Source: Ridgeia piscesae
Lineage: Eukaryota > Annelida > Polychaeta > Sabellida > Siboglinidae
NCBI GenBank assembly: GCA_025642075.2
Contig: JAODUO010000036.1
Location: forward strand, 168,501-232,500
Reading direction: 5' to 3'
DNA: 64,000 nucleotides
The position numbers were made by a program, and so were the translations under genes. The notes under the pieces are model-generated. The model was not told the DNA's origin. It saw only the letters and a list, made by a program, of their open reading frames with translations, and ran no database searches. Of the stretch, positions 38,284-64,000 are shown one piece after another; position 1 is the first letter of the stretch, and every line of letters starts with the position of its first letter.

Positions 38284-38704
38284 CTGACATGCATCGCCGT
38301 CACAGCAATAGGGTTGAAAAGCTGACGTAACTTTTTTTCAGTCATCTAGGGTCAGTATAATTGAGAAAAAAACCACAATTATTTAAAATCTCCATGTCAC
38401 CTGTCCATATTAACAATTCGGTATTAACAAACCCTCTGGTAAAAACATGAACAGACAGTCCAAAATATTGTATGAGTTAGCATGACTTGTATGTGACATT
38501 TGTGCAACACCTGATTCACGGTCATGTCATGTTTGTAACAAGGTCGTGTTATGTTGTAATTATGCCTAAGTACACTTTATCGCATTGTCCCAATTGGCTT
38601 ATTCTTCTGATTTGCCATTATATAACACGTACGTTGTTGTACATAACACCTGTCACTACATAAACCAAGTGGGTACTATATAGTGAGAGTCTCCGTATTA
38701 TTTC

Positions 38705-40158
38705 AACCACGAGAATCAACTCTAGACGGCAGGTGGACAAGGAAGCCCTTTGGCTTATCGAGAGTTCAACCTATCTATCTAAATGTACCCCGCCCTTCTT
38801 AAATATATGTCGATTTAATTTTTAAACATATTAACACTACTAGCACCTACACAGTCTGCTGATAATCTGTTACATTCATTTACTGTTCTTTGTGAAAATG
38901 ATAATTTTCTAATATCTAGTCAACACTGCTTCTTTGCTAATGTAACTCCATGTCCTCTAGTCCTTCTCCCTTCCTTAACCGAGAAAAAATATTACTGTCA
39001 ATATTTTCATACCCTTCAATATTTTAAACGCGTCTATCTGATCTTCTCTCAATCTCCTGGTTTCTAGTGTTGTTAAACCGCGTTCTTTTAGACGCATTTC
39101 ATAACTAATATTCCTGAGTTTTGGTATCATTTTGGTTGCTCTCCTTTGTACTCTTTCTAGCATATCAATATCCTACTTGCGATGTGGCCTCCATGTTTGT
39201 TTGGATTATTCTAAATGAGGCCTAACTATTGTTTTGTTCAGCGGTATTATTAGTTCTTTTTCCTTGTACACTATATTTCGCCTAATTAATCAAAAAATTG
39301 GGTTTCTCTTCGCTGCTGCAATTCCACACTGCTCTGATGCCTTCATATTAGCGTTAATAGTTAACCCTAAGTCCTTTTCCTTTACGGTAGTATTTAACAC
39401 AGTACCACCCATTGTATATTGTGCGTCTTCATTCCCATGTCCTGTGTGGAGGCACTTACATTTCCCCAAATTAAACAGCATTTGCCACTTCTTAGACCAT
39501 TCGGTCATCTTATTCAGATCATCTTGTAATGTCTGTCTGCAACACTTTTATTTTTTCTAAATACTTTTGTATCGTCCGTAAACTTCAACACCTTATTTGT
39601 TATATCATTATCCAAACAATTAATATATATTAAGAATAAAATCGGTCCCAATACTGATCCATGCGGTACTCCACTCAAAACCGATTTTCATTTTGAAACC
39701 TCCCCATCAACTACTACTCTTTGTCTTCCATCAATAAGCCATTTTCTATCCATTTCCTATGCCATGAGCCTTTAGTTTAAGTAGTAATCTTTGATGTGGC
39801 ACTTTATCAAAGGCTTTTTTTAATCTAAGTATATTATATCTACTGGTGATCCCTCATCTACCCATTTTGTGACATCTTCCAAAAAACATAACATATTTGT
39901 TAAGCATGACCTCGCTTGTAGAAACCCATGTTGAGATGGGTTTATCAAGTTATTTTTAACAAGAAAATCAACCAAGTTATATTTAATTAGTCTTTCTAAT
40001 AGTTTGCAAATCACATGTTAAACTCACTCGTCTATATTTCTCTGACTTGTTTCTCGAACCTGTTTTAAATAATGGTATGATGTTTGCTTCTTTCCATTCT
40101 AGCAGAACTACTCCCTCCTCTAATGACAAATTGAACACTGTTGCAAGTGGTATGCTAA
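38705..40158 (-). mobile_element. Non-LTR retrotransposon B, copy 2 (5'-truncated, several frame breaks)
   Basis: It shares its 3' boundary and sequence with copy 1 (38709 and 25461 both begin GAGA(A/T)TCAACTCTAGA). Polymerase blocks on the minus strand include INPSQHGFLQARSC, DEGSPVDIIYLD, HTGHGNEDAQYTMGGT, LERVQRRATKMIPKLRN and RLKERGLTTLETRRL. It has more small deletions and frame changes than copy 1, and the region of the catalytic box is damaged. The 5' end stops near 40158 against a different LINE fragment. Differences from copy 1 are mostly scattered substitutions. Confidence 0.87.
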
Positions 40159-40159
40159 T

Positions 40160-40940
40160 ATGGCGGACAATGATTCAAGTAATCGCACGCACATCCTATC
40201 CATAACAGATAAGAGGTACACATCATCATCATTGTGCAGCCGTAGTATTCTGTGTTTGCGCGAAGACCTTAGCATACGCGATGTCCATTGCTTATCTCGT
40301 ATTCAACTGACCGTATCCTGCCCAGGTTCACTTCCATCTCCTGATATGTTCAATCACCATTGCCTTTTCTCTTATCCAGATGACTGTTTATTTTTCTGTC
40401 CCGGTCTGTTATGGTTATTCTTTTCATCTATGTTTATGCGGCTGCTGGGTTTTTCTTTGCCCATATTTCAGCGCCGTATGTCATTGCTGGAAGTACGTAT
40501 GAGTTATAGATTTGTCTCTCCATGCAGGTTCCAATGTTACCATTGAAGATGTTGCGGTGTTTGGCGAATCCTGTCCAGTCGGCCGTGATTCTTCTTTGAA
40601 GCTCCTTGTGATGGTTTTTAGTATCTGGTGTTCTGTCCCAGGTAGATGTAGCTTTCAACGTTCTCGATCTGAGTAATGTTGACATGTACTGGTGTGTCGT
40701 TACTATCATCACCTTTGAGACTTCGACTTCAGACCTTGATTTTCACTTTCTTCAGCCAGCTACTGCAGCATTAGCTGTAGTTCGGATGTTGTGTTAGCGC
40801 ACAAGAGTACGTCGTCAACGAAGCGAATAGAAGATAAACGATATATTCTCCTTCTAGCGTCATACCGCTGGTATTCCAAGTCAGTCTTCGGGATATGCCT
40901 TCGAGTGTTGTCGACGATATGTTGTCTCACTGCCTACTCC
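40160..40940 (-). mobile_element. RTE-like LINE C-terminal fragment, decayed
   Basis: The minus strand 40712-40434 encodes HHKELQRRITADWTGFAKH, FNGNIGTCMERQIYNSYVL and PAMTYGAEIWA, the typical post-catalytic region of endonuclease-reverse transcriptase LINEs. Further 3', weaker pieces (RRWKWTWAGY near 40325) continue the pattern. The N-terminal side is present only as traces up to about 40940. It is a different subfamily from element C. Confidence 0.75.
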
Positions 40941-41961
40941 TCTCCTGATATTGATCGTATTTGTTTCTTTGTGTATGTGGTCTGTCGTCGAGCTGTTGGT
41001 GTAGATGTATTTCAGTGACACCTAGCGGACATGTGCGATGCTAACGCAGTTGCGTTGTCGAGCTTACATTTTCCCGGTCGTTATAAACTTTCCGACTGAC
41101 GTTTCTACGCATGCGCGATAAATATAAAATCATCAATGTGCAGCGAAACGATAAAGCGCTAACTGTCTGTGACTAATTCGTTAACTTTCTGTGATGATTA
41201 CTGTGAATAGTTGCTGAAAATATCGTTAAATGCATTAAAATGTTACGTTTGTTTAAATCAATCTCTCCGATTATGGTGCACTACAGTCACGTGATTTGCG
41301 CTTGCTATCATAGGGTAGGGTGGGGCATGGAGCTCCCGTGGGGTAACAAGCCCCCTTGTATTACGTCAGTTTTACGTGTTTGTGATAAGTGTCTGATGGA
41401 CGAATACAATGCTGCCACCTATTGACTACTCTGACGGAAAAACAGACCCTGGCAAAAAACGCGGTAAGTAAATATTTGCATTTAATGCTTTGTTACATGT
41501 TTGATGTTATAGTTGTGTGTTTGTAATGTTTTACAACAACACGATTAAACATAGCCTCGTGCAATTGTTGTTATATTTATTAGTAGTCTATAGAGCTTCA
41601 TTTACCTTTTATTAAAATGGGTGATAATTATAATTAGCGCGGGAATTAACATTTGTGTAGATCATGCATGCTGGAAGCAAGAAACCCTGGGGCGTCTTTT
41701 CCACATAATTCGTGAGTAGATCACAAAATATACTACAATCGTGAGTAGGTCTGAAAAATATACTTATTTTGTATAGTTGATAAGATGATTCCAAAGTACG
41801 CGGTAAAGCTCTATTATTACGTTAATAATTGGCAATATCGTAAAATTCAGCTCAAACGTTTCAATGCAGAATGGCATTCAACATTAATTTTATAGAGACG
41901 TAATATTTGCAGACCTGTATGTTATGTGATTACTTGCTTAGAGAGCAATATGTTTTTAGAT

Positions 41962-42098
41962 ATGGTTCGCTCATACAAGCGCAATACGGAAAGGGTGCAC
42001 ATGGCGACGACATTCTGAAAGCTGCACTTTTAGCTTTGGAAGGCCAGACGTTGAAGACAGTCAGTCGACTGTTACCTAAAAGTGAAGGACTGTCGTAA
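41962..42098 (+). pseudogene. Pipsqueak-type helix-turn-helix remnant, frameshifted
   Basis: From an ATG at 41962 the frame reads MVRSYKRNTER, and one frame over it continues HGDDILKAALLALEGQTLKT then VSRLLPKS. Together these resemble the N-terminal pipsqueak HTH (YxRKTxRG...ED(I/L)xxAV..V..G..(S/T)...A...VPKST) of pogo-like transposases and related transcription factors. A frame change near 42000 separates the halves. A stop at 42096 follows. No DDE domain was found downstream. It is probably the leftover start of a DNA transposon. Confidence 0.4.
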
Positions 42099-42164
42099 TT
42101 ATGTAGGTTAGGTACCTGTGTTGGACAAGATAATACCTAGAAACCATGTTCGGATATATATAGA

Positions 42165-42165
42165 T

Positions 42166-42228
<63 letters not shown>
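42165..42228. repeat. (TA)n microsatellite
   Basis: An alternating TA tract with a GATATCGATA start, in noncoding sequence after the helix-turn-helix remnant. Confidence 0.95.
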
Positions 42229-42229
<1 letters not shown>

Positions 42230-44847
42230 CGGTATTATGTTGTACACCGGCAAAATTATTTTATCTGCCAGTTAACGACTGTCATAATTAAATAGATTCG
42301 ATTATTATATTGCACAAGATAATACATACAGAACATTTACACGTTGATCACGAAATGTTTTCATTTCGGTAATCGTATGTTATACAATGAACCTGTCTAT
42401 GGGTAAGGAGCCCTCCCGGGGGGTCATGCCCCACACAACAGGGCGTCTAGCCCCCAAGTATGGGGCAAGAGGCCCCTTGGGACAATACTTGTAATTAACA
42501 ATTACAATCGTTAGTGTTGTCAAATGTCACAAATACTTTGGCATTATGTAGCTTAACAACATGACAATCGCATGACAGTAACAGGAAGTCAAAATGATAA
42601 GTTCACGGATAACTACACCCATACTCCCTTAAGGGAGGGCTCCATGCCCTATCCTACATGCCTCAAAATTTGTTTACCTCGTGTTAATTTGCGACAAATG
42701 GTTATATACATTCTAACGAACAGCCCGTAGTATTTATGCCATAAATGCTTTGTCGTTTCGCAGCACATTGATGATTTTACATTTATCACGTAAGTGTCTG
42801 CACTTTGCACATGTCATGTATTATCGCTAATTTTTGTGTTTATAGATATACAACGAGAAAAAAGATTTGTGTAGTAAACTACTTTTGTATGAATGAGGGT
42901 ATTACATATTTTGTAGCCAATCGAAATATTTTAAACATCTATTCAACAAGAGTACACAGTCAGTTAAATTGGAAAACACGCATACAAACGCGGTATGTTG
43001 CTATCGAAGCGATAGTTCCAATTATTCCTACCTAGCTGTCATTAAAACAATCGATTACAGACATAAATTGTGACCTTACTGTTAATCTTAAATAGTATGA
43101 GGCCTATGTCATTTAATCTGTTGTTCTACTTGTTGATTAGATGTGTCAACTTTTATTTAACATTTCAAATATAAACACGATCTATCGTCAATGACGGAAT
43201 TAGGCCTGAATTAATCCCGTTATTGGATTTGGCGACCATGATAAATCGTCCGTGACATCTGTAAGCACGCTGTCTCGAACGATAAACACGGAACACTTGC
43301 TATACGCCTTGTTTTATTGGCATATAGCGAGTCTTTGGAAATCCGCACTTAGGCTCATGGATTACGTTTAATCCTAGAGCGTTTTCAAATAGTCTTAATT
43401 TATCGATGCATTCTGTTGCTAAGCCAGAGTGCAATTCTGCTGTCACCTCGCGTACACGTCTCAGGCCACGTGTGCCACGCGAAATATTATTGGTTTGAAA
43501 GGAAAATCTATTTCCATCATTTGCTACGACTTTCTGGTAATGTCGAAACGGTTTCTTTAAACTCTGTTAGGCAATTTCTATGAGAGGCGGGTTATAATGA
43601 AGACCAGGCGACACTTCTTATTATGGAAAAAACCTTTTACTAAGTGGAACGGCATTTGAGGGAAGATGACGTCATAATTTGATCTTATTGAGCTGATGTG
43701 TCGTTTTAGCTGCGCTGCCTTCAAAGTGCACATGCATTTGACATTTTAGAGATATGCTCAAGTATTGTTACGTTGAAAAACATGTCTTTAGACGAAACCT
43801 GCGCTGTTTTTTTCAGTTCTTTGAGGTTATAATTAGCACAATATACAGTCTGGGTTCAGAGCGATAATTCTTTAATATTGTTGTTACTAGCATTTATGTA
43901 GCGCCATATATCCGTGACCGTTCATAGGCGTGTACTCACATCATAAAGCGCACATGAAATCTCACGATTGTTTTAAAAAGTATGTACATCCTTGTAAATA
44001 TGATATCAAACTCAAATTTAAACGATTACATACTAAATAATTATACAATTAGTTAATTAAAGCATTATTACTATATACAAATGAACATCATTTCATAATA
44101 TATATTTCATAATGTACATTTTCATAAACAATCTGGATTTTGTATCGTCATAATATTAGTTTGTTCCACAGAATTGTACACTTTTAAATTAAAACGCGGA
44201 AAGTATCTAAAATGTGACGTCCAACCATAGCGCAACGCTGTTATCAAAATAAATAATTATATTCTCATCAATACCAGTTGGTATACGGCTTCGCGATTAT
44301 GCTGGCATATTTGAACGAAACCACCCATTTAAAAATGACAATTAACAGGACGAACGTAATTTCAAGACAAAAGTAGAGATTATTAATTTATTGACATGGA
44401 GCTAAAGTAAAACATAATAAAACTGAAAAAGGTGAATTGCAATTTGTTTACCTTATTTTAAATCGAGCAATAAATGTCTAAGGGTTAAGGCTATATACAG
44501 ACACACGTGTTACGAACATTATGGTCGATTATGGCATCTCCGTTGCCGTGATCATTCCTCGACGTTGAAACGATGTCCGCAAACACAATTCCTCTCCTGC
44601 TATGCAATCTCATTCACGCGTAAACAAATACCAGGTCGTGCACCAAAGATATTCAATACGTAGAGCCGGTAACTCACTGTTCGCTTTAGGCTATATCCAG
44701 CGTGTGTTTCTGTAGGTGGGTGGTTTTCAGCTAGTCTTACGTCAATCACTGAATGATTGTTATTCGGTTAGGTCTTTGGCGTCAGAAAAGTGACCAAATG
44801 CATATCTAGGCAGTTCATGATCGGTGTTTTTTTGCATATAATAGCGA
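42229..44847. other. Noncoding stretch without a recognised gene
   Basis: No exon or RNA gene is supported. Positions 42403-42480 and 42625-42655 carry GC-rich words (GGGGCAT, GGAGCC(C)TCCC) related in both orientations to 41313-41352. The rest is AT-rich and unremarkable. Confidence 0.4.
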
Positions 44848-45154
<307 letters not shown>

Positions 45155-45501
45155 ATGAAACGACACAGAGTTTAGCTTAGCACAACATAACTTAACGCCA
45201 CTGCTACCCAAAACACAAACTTCCAGAAGGCAGGCAAGATGAAGAAGCCATCTTTGTGAAGAGTCTAGCGCGCGTTCCTCTATATGTGGCCCGACCGTGC
45301 CACATTTTGTCAGCTGTGGTTTCTCATCTATCCGCACCTGATAACGCCAGAAGCGTTCGTCATCGGTTTCACTTAATGTCCGAACTGACATGTTGACACA
45401 TGCGCACACTCGTTGACGCCTCGTATACTGCTCGGTTCCATTGACGGATAACACCGTCGTAGAGTGGTTCACGTTAATCGACCAAAAAACGATCTCGTTG
45501 C

Positions 45502-58656
<13,155 letters not shown>

Positions 58657-58951
58657 CTGGAAACAAGAGCAAGACACTTGAGACGGCGTCAACAGCCTCC
58701 TGCATATATTCAATCAGTAAACAACATTGGAGATTCGTCGGCACGTCCGATCTTGACCATCCAACTGGACGAGATGGCGACTACCGGGACAGAGCTTGCA
58801 TGTTTACAACGTGCCAGACAATAACGGCGAGAAACGGAACAATCTTAGGACCGCCGTCGCCACCCGGTGTAATCAGCCGCCAGCCGCAATAAACCAGTCA
58901 GACGTGCGCGTGAGGTGTGTGGATTGTTATAGCTGTTGTGCAATCACACAC
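58657..58951. other. Sequence upstream of the TM1 exon of the receptor
   Basis: On the minus strand this is the end of the intron before the TM1 exon (acceptor TTTCCAG at 58657-58663). No preceding exon is recognised. Confidence 0.4.
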
Positions 58952-59276
<325 letters not shown>

Positions 59277-59484
59277 CGTGTGCGTGCTTATTGGTGTGGG
59301 TGAGAATGATTGTATATTGTATCGTATGACGTGTGTGTATGCGAATATACGTTTCTATGCGCGTGTCGATGCTTGTGTGCGGTTGTGTTGTGTGATGCGC
59401 GTGCGTGCATGCGTACATCCATGCGCATGTATGGGGTAAATAAAATAAATTTAGTAGTGCGATAATAAGTCTTAGAAAAATACC

Positions 59485-59638
59485 ATCACAAGAACAAGAA
59501 CAAGAACAGGAACAGGAACAGGAACAGGAACAGGAACAGGAACAGGAACAGGAACAGGAACAGGAACAGGAACAGGAACAGGAACAGGAACAGGAACAGG
59601 AACAAAAACAAGAACAAGAACAAGAACAAGAACAAGAA
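59485..59638. repeat. (AACAGG)n hexanucleotide array
   Basis: About 25 hexamers: AACAAG units at both ends and AACAGG units in the middle (59503-59602). The reverse strand reads CCTGTT. The symmetric layout, with variant units at both edges, suggests growth from the centre. Confidence 0.95.
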
Positions 59639-59678
59639 AAATGGTTTTGACTGGTAGCAATAAGATAGAAGAAGGTGT

Positions 59679-59681
<3 letters not shown>

Positions 59682-59760
<79 letters not shown>
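59682..59760. repeat. (TA)n microsatellite
   Basis: Alternating TA tract following the AACAGG array, in noncoding sequence. Confidence 0.95.
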
Positions 59761-59770
<10 letters not shown>

Positions 59771-60017
59771 TGCATTATACAATGTTAGTTGACGTATTCC
59801 TATTTTGGTTTCTACACAACCAGGTTAAGAAGTTGTTGTGTTTGAGATTTAGAATCAATTAAGTTTATGTATCACACATTTATTATTCTTCATGTCAATG
59901 TTTATGTTAGTATGATGTAGATAAATGCAGCTTTAAATATATATGCGAAGATTGTTTATAAGGTCATTTGGTAGTGTGTGATGTGCGTGCACGGGCGTAA
60001 GTACCTGTGTGTTTCTG

Positions 60018-60111
60018 TGTGCGTGTGCATACGTGTGCATACGTGTGCATACGTGTGCATACGTGTGCATACGTGTGCATACGTGTGCATACGTGTGCAT
60101 ACGTGTGCATA

Positions 60112-60181
<70 letters not shown>

Positions 60182-60198
60182 GTGTGTGTGTGTGTATG

Positions 60199-60237
<39 letters not shown>

Positions 60238-60247
60238 TTGTGTATTG

Positions 60248-60300
<53 letters not shown>
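60018..60300. repeat. Decamer array (GTGTGCATAC)n followed by (GT)n
   Basis: Ten or so exact decamers (GTGTGCATAC) at 60018-60117 run into GT tracts to 60298 with TTG and TATG breaks. GTATGCATAC-like words in the decamer are nearly self-complementary. Confidence 0.95.
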
Positions 60301-62039
60301 TGTGTGGGCATGCGTGCGTGCGTGGGTGCGTGCGTGCGTGCGTGCGTGTATATGCTCATATGTGTTGTGATATATTTTATTTGTGCGTGCGTGCATGCAT
60401 TACTCTTGCATTGGTACGTGTATGTCCATCTTGGGTAGTGTGGTCACCTATGCTCATATTATCGACGGGGCGTGCTCACATTACCAACGCTTGTTTTAAT
60501 ATTATACTTTTGGGGAACATTTTCTCCTCGTTCTCATTAAAATGTAAACAACCTACGCATGCAATAACGCACCCAATGTAGGTATATCACAGTACCTTTC
60601 ACGTCGTTGTTACACAGAGCACCTAGCTGGTTATACGGCTACAGAATATCAGTGTGAAAAATGTGGCTCATATTACCGGACTTTCCCCTATATACAAACA
60701 CATTATTCTGAACTTCGTATTTTTGTGTACAAGGGGCATCGTTTTTGTTCACTCTCACCTTCACCTTGGTTCATAAACCGTAAGCTTCATTGGGGCACCA
60801 GCAGATTTTTCATCTTTCAATTATCTTCATTTAATTTGAATTAAACCCCGTAGATCTGACGACATACGTTGCAGCAGTATGACAGCAACTACTTGACTGC
60901 AGATCAATTCACCCCATTGCAAACTAGTTGTTGCTTCGTGTCAAGAAACTATTCCATTATTTCTGACTTTGTAGTCATCGTCACAAACGCAAAGCCGTGG
61001 ATTGTCGACTGAAAGTGATATCGCAGCTTAACATACACTCTATCTTCCGGAAACTGTACGTAAATATCCCTAATTTCAGCCTATTGATAAACCACGGTCA
61101 TTCAAAAGTAGTGTACGGTTCTAACACACCACCTTAGCCTAGCCTAATGTGAAAGTACTAGGGCGGAAACAGATTTACTACACAACGATCCAAATACACT
61201 TTATAATATTTAACGACGCTGTTCTTAGTCAACAACGCTGCGTCAAAAACATTACAGCCGCATTTTGCCGTGTCAATGTCAATAATACATCGATTACGAT
61301 CGAACCTGTGACGCCAGCTGAACTAGACAATTAGTGGCGGTCATTCCGTGGTCACGCTAGCGCGTATTACTACGACTACTGCTATGATTTATGATTGATG
61401 GTTTCTCTGCTAAACAGTTCGCCGTGTTGCGCTGTTGTTTCGTGTGTTTACGTTCTGCCTTTGGCTGATTGTGCAAGCGAGATTCTTGAAGGAGCCGTAT
61501 CGCTCGACTGGAGTAGAGACGTTTAGTTGGACTTGTTTTCATTGCGCAGTAGGTTTGAGCTGCGAGGGCGGCCCGGACAGTGCTAAACGTGTGGCCACTG
61601 TAACAAGCCAGATTACGTTAGAGTGCAACGTTACGAACAACTTGCATAGGGAAAGACGAAAGCCAATTGTGCACATGGATGTGCAAAGGCTGAATTATAC
61701 GGTTCAGTCTTCTTTTTCGGCGTAGTTCGCCTTGGCTCTGACCCCGCTCACTGTACGTGCTATCAGCCGCGTGTCCTCCGGGATGCCACAGTTCTAATTC
61801 TAGTTGTTTCCAGCACTCCGGAGGGTTCTATTAACTGACTAGTCTTTACAGATTGTAGCTACAAGTTATGATCTTATGAGGTCTCATTGAACTAGTCAGT
61901 CCTTTTTAGATCATTTACGCCAAGCCGACCTTTCTATTGTGGCTTTGAGGGTGGTCACTCCCACGGTGCTTGTCAGTGGTTTTTTTACGTCCCAAACTGA
62001 GACGGGAGCGACATTAACGCGATTCTCCTATTCACAAGG
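60301..62039. other. No recognised gene
   Basis: After a GCGT-rich tail at 60301-60350, I see neither exons nor repeats. The receptor's missing ectodomain exons were looked for on the minus strand by eye without success. Confidence 0.4.
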
Positions 62040-62160
62040 GATGCGCAGTCCCCAATGTCGAGAGCCAGGTTTGTACACAAATTATACCATGCCTGCCGTG
62101 ACGAGGCATTGAACCCTGGCAGCCGCCTGATGTACTCATCACTACACTATCCGCGCCTCT
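62040..62160 (-). mobile_element. tRNA-like SINE remnant
   Basis: On the minus strand an A-box-like TAGTGTAGTGATGAG (62149-62135) is followed 20 bases later by a perfect B box GGTTCAATGCC (62115-62105). The spacing suits an RNA polymerase III internal promoter. The stem pairing of a functional tRNA is not evident, so a tRNA-derived SINE head or tRNA pseudogene is more likely than a tRNA gene. Confidence 0.5.
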
Positions 62161-64000
62161 TTTTCGTGCCATTGATCTATACCATTACAAAACAATTCTG
62201 CGCACTATTCTATAAGATTTTTGTAGACTATCCCACACTGCAAGATTGTAAACAATTCGTTAACAATTGATATAATAACATTCTAAGAATTCCTGAAATA
62301 TGTTATCATACAATACGTTTTCAGTAAAGCGAAACATACTCGTATTGTCATGGCGTCCAATACAAAACAAAAGACGAAACTTCAACTACACCCACGCCAC
62401 AAACCTTCTGTCATAGTATTTACCAAGAGGCGAATACAAACATGCTGTTACAGGATGCGGCCATTGAATGTGTCGAATACGGTTATGATTTTGACACGAC
62501 GATATTGCAATACTGTCAAGAAAATAAAGCGTTCCATGACGAGTAGCACATATCGAGGATAACAAGGCATGTGACAAATGACAGTAGCTGTCATTGGCGT
62601 CACAATACGTCACGACGTCAAATGTCAACAACACGGTTAAACAGCCTACGTGGTTTTTTTTCACTCGGTCGACAAGTAAAAATGTATTATCCTTGAATTT
62701 ATAGCGGTTCATTACGAGAAATTGTCCAGACCTGTCGGTAACTCAAGATCTACATGATGTGGCGCCATTATTTGCGTGACTTGGCAATGGAACGTGCGCA
62801 CTGGTTCGGTGTCGCCATGTTGCACCGGCTCATGTTTCTTTGCGGCCGGATGCAGGTGGCGCAATTCGTCTTGTGTAGTCAATAATTCACAACCAAATAG
62901 ATTGATGGACATGTAAAAATATTCTTTTAAGACATTAATGTTGTTATATGCTGATGGGAGAAACTGCGAATGTTTCGACAAAAACCCAAAATCACTAGAA
63001 CCAGATCGGATGTTAACCAACACAGAACAACATCGAGAATATTTCTCAAAACGAGTCTCGTCACTGCTACTGGCAGACGTTGACTGGCCACTATCACCTA
63101 AAGGAGAACTAATATGAGAAACTATAAGCGACGGCAGACTCCTGCATTATGTTTACTTGGTATGCAACATAGCCCAGACAACTAATGCCAGCATTTACTA
63201 AATTTATCATGTCTTTATTTGGTACATCACGAAGTTTCATACTTAGATCGATTGTTCGGGATTGTTTCGTACTTGTTAATAACACTTGGTTTCCTTTACG
63301 TTGGAAAACATTGTCAAAAAACGGTCATACAATAGTCTGCATCGCAGTGAAATTACATTTTCCATCGTTCTTGCATTCGCCAGTGCACTTGGGTAATTTC
63401 ATTCTGCGGGGCAGCGTCATCTCAATACCAACACCAAAGCTCGTGACAGGATTAACATCGCCGTGCGAATATGCAGTGCACAGTAGTCAAACCAATAAAA
63501 GTCCCAAATATAAAAAACATGCACACACGTCAATGTGAACGTGATTATCTACACAATAAATAACCCTCCTCAGCCGAGATTACAACACCTGCTAAGCCAA
63601 TTACGAACTTAATTATCCCCCCACAAAAATTCATGGATAATAAGCTCAAACCTCAAAAGCGTCACGAATGTCACGGGGAAACGCGAAAACGGAAAACGTA
63701 TTATTAAAACGAATAAATAATGAGAAATCGACACGACAGGTCTTCGTCGATAGCGCAATGATTTTACCATTATAGATCCACAACAAACAACCCTTGTACG
63801 TCACAGGCGGAAACGTTTCACACTGAATAGACACCCGTATTAGCATTATCAATATTATTGCGGTGAAACTGTATTAGCAATTGATAAACACTGTGTTTTC
63901 AATTATGATAAAACGTATTTGGCAAAGTAATTATCTATGTTCCCAAATCATTTCACAAATAAAGACCCACACATTCTGTATATGTTCACACAATAACTTT
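62161..64000. other. Right flank without a recognised gene
   Basis: A minus-strand open frame at 62712-63023 (103 codons) and several shorter ones are present, but none shows a domain or splice context that I recognise. If the receptor continues past the window, this is probably its intron. Confidence 0.4.

Noticed and set aside
41409..41460. Possible small first exon (MLPPIDYSDGKTDPGKKR) ending at GTAAGT upstream of the pipsqueak remnant
   Set aside because: The donor is good, but no in-phase partner exon or known family start supports it.
62040..62160. Functional tRNA gene
   Set aside because: A- and B-box words are present, but a full cloverleaf with acceptor stem pairing was not found.
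62712..63023. 103-codon minus frame as a receptor ectodomain exon
   Set aside because: It lacks the Cys pattern and splice context expected for a GPR158-type ectodomain.

Overview
This window is nuclear DNA from a multicellular animal. Genes have many short exons with GT-AG introns and vertebrate-like orthologues, and are surrounded by non-LTR retrotransposons, tRNA-derived SINEs and very long microsatellites. The gene set and the style of repeats suggest a marine invertebrate, most likely a lophotrochozoan such as a mollusc. That placement is an inference; nothing here identifies a species. Exon boundaries below were worked out by hand from splice sites, reading phase and remembered family sequences.

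Layout: (1) 0.8-5.8 kb, plus strand: cytochrome c1 of respiratory complex III, complete in eight exons. (2) 8.2-13.4 kb, minus strand: EXOSC7/Rrp42, an RNA exosome ring subunit, complete in nine exons and convergent with CYC1. (3) 13.8-14.5 kb: a large imperfect inverted repeat between genes. (4) 16.8-22.1 kb, plus strand: a ZDHHC3/7-type palmitoyltransferase with two alternative N-terminal exons and an array of decayed copies of one exon start inside an intron. (5) 25.5-32.5 kb: three non-LTR retrotransposons side by side. (6) 32.6-36.8 kb: a minisatellite, very long microsatellites and a three-exon C-type-lectin-like gene with an in-frame stop. (7) 37.8-42.7 kb: fragments of mobile or multicopy genes, namely a Cys-rich ORF, a second copy of one LINE, an RTE-like LINE remnant and a pipsqueak-like helix-turn-helix remnant. 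(8) 45.5-58.7 kb, minus strand: the seven-transmembrane and cytoplasmic part of a GPR158/179-like family C receptor in seven exons; the ectodomain exons were not found and probably lie beyond the right edge. Its introns and flank hold very long CA/TG, CACACG, CACT and pyrimidine-rich arrays. (9) 60.4-64 kb: no gene recognised apart from a tRNA-like SINE remnant.

The genes do not form a pathway. CYC1 and EXOSC7 are housekeeping genes, the ZDHHC enzyme is a Golgi S-acyltransferase, and the receptor-like and lectin-like genes are surface or secreted proteins. The recurring theme is local tandem duplication at or near splice sites: a 55-bp duplication across a CYC1 acceptor, a 75-bp array of acceptor-plus-exon starts in ZDHHC, and an 11-bp triplication in the lectin first exon. 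The best candidates for new biology are the two mutually exclusive N-terminal ZDHHC exons and the pseudo-exon array upstream of its sixth coding exon.
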